This document shows, one piece after another, positions 60,603-64,000 of a DNA stretch of 64,000 nt. This stretch comes from Erythrophleum ivorense (Eukaryota; Streptophyta; Magnoliopsida; Fabales; Fabaceae). The notes beneath the pieces were generated by a model. That model saw only the letters and a program-made list of their open reading frames with translations. It did no database searches and was not told where the DNA came from. Made by a program: the position numbers and the translations under genes. Every line of letters begins with the position of its first letter. Within the stretch, counting starts at the first letter, position 1. Where the stretch lies: contig JAIUCV010000229.1 of assembly GCA_026724425.1 (NCBI GenBank), positions 1 through 64,000 of the forward strand, read 5' to 3'.

Positions 60603-62840
60603 TTTTTAAATTATAATTTAGTTAGAGTATAATTCATTATATGCACATGTATTTCTTTTATAATGTTTACTAACTAAAGAAAAAAGTTATTAATTAATAA
60701 ATAAATATATTAAACTTGAATTTAGGAAATATTTATATTTTTATTATAAAATAAAAAATTTGATTTTGTAATTTTAATGATAAAACTTATTCAAAAAAAT
60801 ATCATAAAAGATAACAAACAAGGCATTGTTATGAATATTTTATTAACCTATATTCATAATTAATGTCTTTAATCAAATCATCGAATCCGAGCTATCCTAG
60901 ATTGAAGCCTATTCAGTCAATTCAAGATTCCCACATTCCTATATAATCAAGCTTGCAACATGTTCAATCAAGCTTCCTCAAATTGAAAACCCTAGCCAAA
61001 CTAGAATGTGGAATTACTTGAAATTCGATTCCCCTTCCTTCCCCTATGCCAAATTGTGAAACACCCGCTCATTTATACATTTTAATTTTAGTTTTTCTCC
61101 CTGTACCTCTACCCAAAGTCATCTCTAGGCGCCAAAGAGTATCTAAGGACCCCTTCCATACTATGGTTACTAGACTCAAAGATGTTTCTTCGCAAGGCAC
61201 CAAAGGCCCTATTAGCCTTGAAACATTCCATTCCTTACCTTGAAGATACCTGCTACACCCAACAAGGAAATCAAACTTCACTGGCGTGCGACAATGGTTA
61301 AGGAGATGAATCTTGATCAAAACTGGTACTTGGGACTTGGTTCTTCCCCTTGAAGAAAGAAAATGGAATTGGCGGGTGTTTTGGAGCAAAAACCATAAGG
61401 TTCTCTTGAGAGGTATTAGTCAATTTATCACACCTTAACTTGTATAGAAATATGTTGTTTGTCCCTGATTCCTTAGTGAATTGCTTTTTTTAACTCCACA
61501 CAATAGCTAATGCAGCCTTTATGAGACAAAAGCTTAATATTTCCTTGAAATAAGTACAATGAAACAAGGACAAGCTCACTAACCTTCAAAAGTGTCGTTG
61601 AAGCAAATGAAATTGGTTTGTGTGGCTATGGCAACTTGAATTGAGTTTATTGGTAGCCAGCTAATGAAGGATAAGTAGCTTGGTTTGTTAATTGAAGAGA
61701 TTCTATAATTTGGGTTTAAGGTCAAAAAAGGAGCTCATTGTATTATAAGTGGGAATGGATGTGGGTCTAGGTAAATTAACCATGTTATTGGGGCTAAGTT
61801 GTAATTCACAAGAATAAAAGGCATTAGGTTATTTTAATATTTACAATGGATTCAATTATAAATATCATTTGTTATTTCTAAGTGTGTCAAGAATGTTTTC
61901 AATTTTAAAAAATGGTAGCCTAGTCAATATTGTTTGTCATGTGGCACTAAGTTGGCAAATCCTCATTAATTCATATGGAAGGACATTCATGCCTTCTAAT
62001 AAGGAGTATGGAAAAATTTACTTCTTTTTAATTTTGGTGAGTTGTTATTTAGTCAATAGCATTTGCCATGTGGTGCTAAGGTGTGAAAACTTTGATGGTC
62101 CACACAGAGTAACATTAATGCCACCTAGTAAGTTATTGCATAGAAGAGTTTATTCCAAATTAGAAACTAACGTAGCTTGTATTAGGTCATGTGTTTTGTC
62201 ACGTGCTTAAAATATAATATTTCATGCCATGTTAGATCTATGTTTGTATAAAGTAGTGAAATGATATGAGAGTTAACAAAAGAAAAGACTTTGGAATAAA
62301 AAGAATACTTAAGGAATAGAAATGAAATAAAAAAAGATAAAGAACAAAAATAAAAAAATAAGTAAGCTTAAGAATCGAAAAAAAGGTTGTTTTTTTATTT
62401 TTATTTTTAAAGAATGGAATATAAAGGCTTTATTCTTAATACAAGTAATTTTTTAATATTTATTATTGTATCTTAATAAAAATATAATATAAGGAAAAAC
62501 TTTTTTAAAATGACTTAATTGTTCAATATTAAAATCTAAAAATTGTTATCTATTATTTTTTATTAAAAATTTGACAACAAAGACCTATACATTATATCTA
62601 AATTGTTTTTTTCAATTTTTTGGTCACTCTTAATATAAAAACAAAACTGTGGTTAAAATTTTTGTTTTTAACTTTTATCATCACAAAAAAGGGTTTATTT
62701 TTATGTGTTCCTACTGAGTTCCTCCCCATGGGCCTTACGAAATGTTTTTGGGGGGGGGGGGGGGGGGGGGGGGAATCCGGGTCGGATCCGGTCATCAGAA
62801 AAAGATACCAGCCTAGCGCCACAAGGCGCGCTTAGGACCC
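60603..62840. other. gene-free DNA between HDA9 and COX7a-like gene
   Basis: AT-rich. Two diverged direct copies of a segment of about 130 bp (around 61915-62030 and 62045-62160; shared 'tagtcaata', 'catgtgg', 'gctaag/actaag', 'acattaatgcc/acattcatgcc') suggest an old duplication or transposon ends. A G24 tract is at 62750-62773. Open frames at 61046-61389 have no recognised domain. Confidence 0.5.
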
Positions 62841-63725
62841 TGGAGAATTAGAAAGCCGTCCTCCTCAATTTTCTTCCTTCCAAATCGACGACAACAGGTG
62901 TCTTGAGAAGCCCATCGTCTCCATTCAAAGTAAGCTTCCCTTTTTGTTTGTCGCTACAGTGCCTGAGTTCGAATTTGCAATTTCCGGATCTCCTTACTGC
63001 AGTTTTTCCCTTTTTTAACCAAAAAAAAGAAAAAATCTCTCATGAATTGTTGTCACATCGGCGATCCATATTATCACCCACTTTCTGATTCTGATCAATT
63101 TGATTTTCTTGATATCGAGTATTTACATGTGAATTTTCTTTGTTTTGCCTTATTTTGTTTCTCATCGAATCGGTCCTTCAATGTGATCATGATCTGCATT
63201 TTCTGGGCATTCCTCATGCTGCATTGTTGAGTTGGTTTCTGCCCTGAAGCACCCTGATTTGGGTAACCCCAGTCTAGGGTCGATTATAAATTGCCCATGC
63301 GTCTTTTGTTTAACCCCGATTATTTATGATGACAAAACACACATATTTCTACATCTTATGATTTTTTTTTTTTATTAATTGGTTTATTTGATATAGTTTA
63401 ATGCACTGAACAGTTGCAAATATAGTTTTAATTGCTGCAAATTATGGCTGAGTAGTTGAATCGTTTGGGATTTGTTGGTTTGGTGCTGCATTTATATCTT
63501 TTTCCATGTTGTCTCTTTCCTGTGGTGTTGCACATTCCTCTCAGGCCGGACTTTGCATGAGTTCAAGCTTTTTGTTTTTTAATCTGGTTGTCTTTGTTAG
63601 GGGTGGAGTACTCATCTCATGATACAAATCTGGTTATGTTTCGATTTCATGCCATGTTTTCCTTTTGTGTTCTGTATTTTTCACTATTAGTGGGGGAAAG
63701 TATATATCTGATGACGGTATGCAGG
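62841..63725 (+). other. 5' UTR exon and leader intron of the COX7a-like gene
   Basis: The CDS exon begins one base before the ATG at a 'tatgcag' acceptor, so a leader intron must exist. A suitable donor, 'aaa|gtaagc', is at 62930, giving an intron 62930-63724 of 795 bp and a leader exon ending at 62929. The exon start is not fixed. Plant mitochondrial protein genes often have a leader intron. Confidence 0.5.
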
Positions 63726-63881
63726 ATGTCGGAACTACCATTCAGACCAAGAGAGAAGCTTTTTGAGAAGCAAAAATATTTCCAGAATGTCCCTAGATAC
63801 ACCCACCTGAAAGGACCCTATGATAAGATCACCTCTGTGGCAATACCACTTGCCTTGGCAGCATCTTCAATCTTTCTGATT
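63726..63881 (+). CDS. cytochrome c oxidase subunit 7a-like protein, first coding exon
   Basis: Fifty-two codons from the ATG at 63726 to a GTAAGT donor after 63881; the last exon is outside the window. The protein starts MSELPFRPREKLFEKQKYFQN, and then has YTHLKGPYDKITSVAIP and a hydrophobic stretch LALAASSIFLI that begins the single membrane helix. Plant proteins of this kind are about 65-70 residues and are annotated as mitochondrial complex IV subunits related to COX7a. About fifteen to twenty residues are missing here. The family call rests on the PREKL...KGP.DKITSVAIPLALA pattern and is firm; its exact place in complex IV is from family knowledge. Confidence 0.88.
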
Positions 63882-64000
63882 GTAAGTTTGTTTGAAATCA
63901 TAGTTCTTCATCTGGTCTTTATTGTCTTTGTCAAATAGAACTTATCAGTTAGTCTTCTCTTGTTATTAGAGATATATCTTGCTTATACTGTTCTGTTATG

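Noticed and set aside
61046..61389. Overlapping frames on both strands near 61.2 kb
   Set aside because: No domain on either strand; probably chance or a decayed transposon.
62598..62835. Frames with poly-Pro or poly-Gly
   Set aside because: They are translations of the G24 tract.
1..64000. CRISPR arrays, operons, phage or plasmid features, tRNA and rRNA genes
   Set aside because: Nothing of the kind was seen. The spliced genes and LTR elements show plant nuclear DNA. Primer-binding sites resemble tRNA ends but are not tRNA genes.
1..64000. A new multi-gene biological system
   Set aside because: All six genes belong to known, unrelated housekeeping or regulatory families, and the rest is transposon or simple repeat. 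The co-location of CYP71 and HDA9 is more easily explained by old synteny.

Overview
The window looks like nuclear DNA of a eudicot plant. The genes are rich in introns with GT/AG borders, intergenic DNA is very AT-rich, all protein genes match plant families (P-type ribosomal stalk protein, CYP71-type WD40-cyclophilin, organellar neutral invertase, HDA9-type deacetylase, plant COX7a-like protein), and about a third of the window is LTR retrotransposon. The species cannot be named from sequence alone.

Layout: 1-4316 is the 5' part of a Ty1/copia element on the minus strand, cut by the window edge. 4317-13805 is AT-rich and gene-free, with inverted-repeat elements, a near-palindromic foldback and a tandem duplication. 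13806-18468 is a complete but decayed copia element with 306/308 bp LTRs. Six genes follow: acidic ribosomal protein P2 (+, 20048-21315); WD40-cyclophilin CYP71 (-, 23801-36606, 13 exons); low-molecular-weight protein tyrosine phosphatase (+, 38230-41970, 5 exons); alkaline/neutral invertase (-, 43431-46801, 6 exons); class I histone deacetylase HDA9 (-, 49136-59795, 14 exons); and the 5' part of a COX7a-like gene (+, from about 62840, running out of the window). For the five complete genes I joined the exons by hand. Every splice site is GT/AG and the frames close exactly, giving 116, 621, 250, 647 and 429 codons before the stop.

Two introns carry whole Ty3/gypsy chromoviruses of one lineage. 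One is in intron 2 of CYP71 (29420-35040, same strand as the gene) and has a Harbinger-like MITE nested inside it. The other is in intron 12 of HDA9 (49868-55155, opposite strand) and has a perfect 5-bp target duplication. Both are dead: they have stop codons, frameshifts and damaged integrase. The host reading frames are intact.

The genes are not an operon or a cluster with one job. The order P2, CYP71, phosphatase, HDA9 resembles, from memory, a stretch of Arabidopsis chromosome 3 (around At3g44590 to At3g44680), so it is probably an old syntenic block. Two members, CYP71 and HDA9, act in chromatin repression, and both carry a large silenced-type retroelement in an intron. I found no new biological system. 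The most interesting material is the layered history of transposon insertion in these genes.
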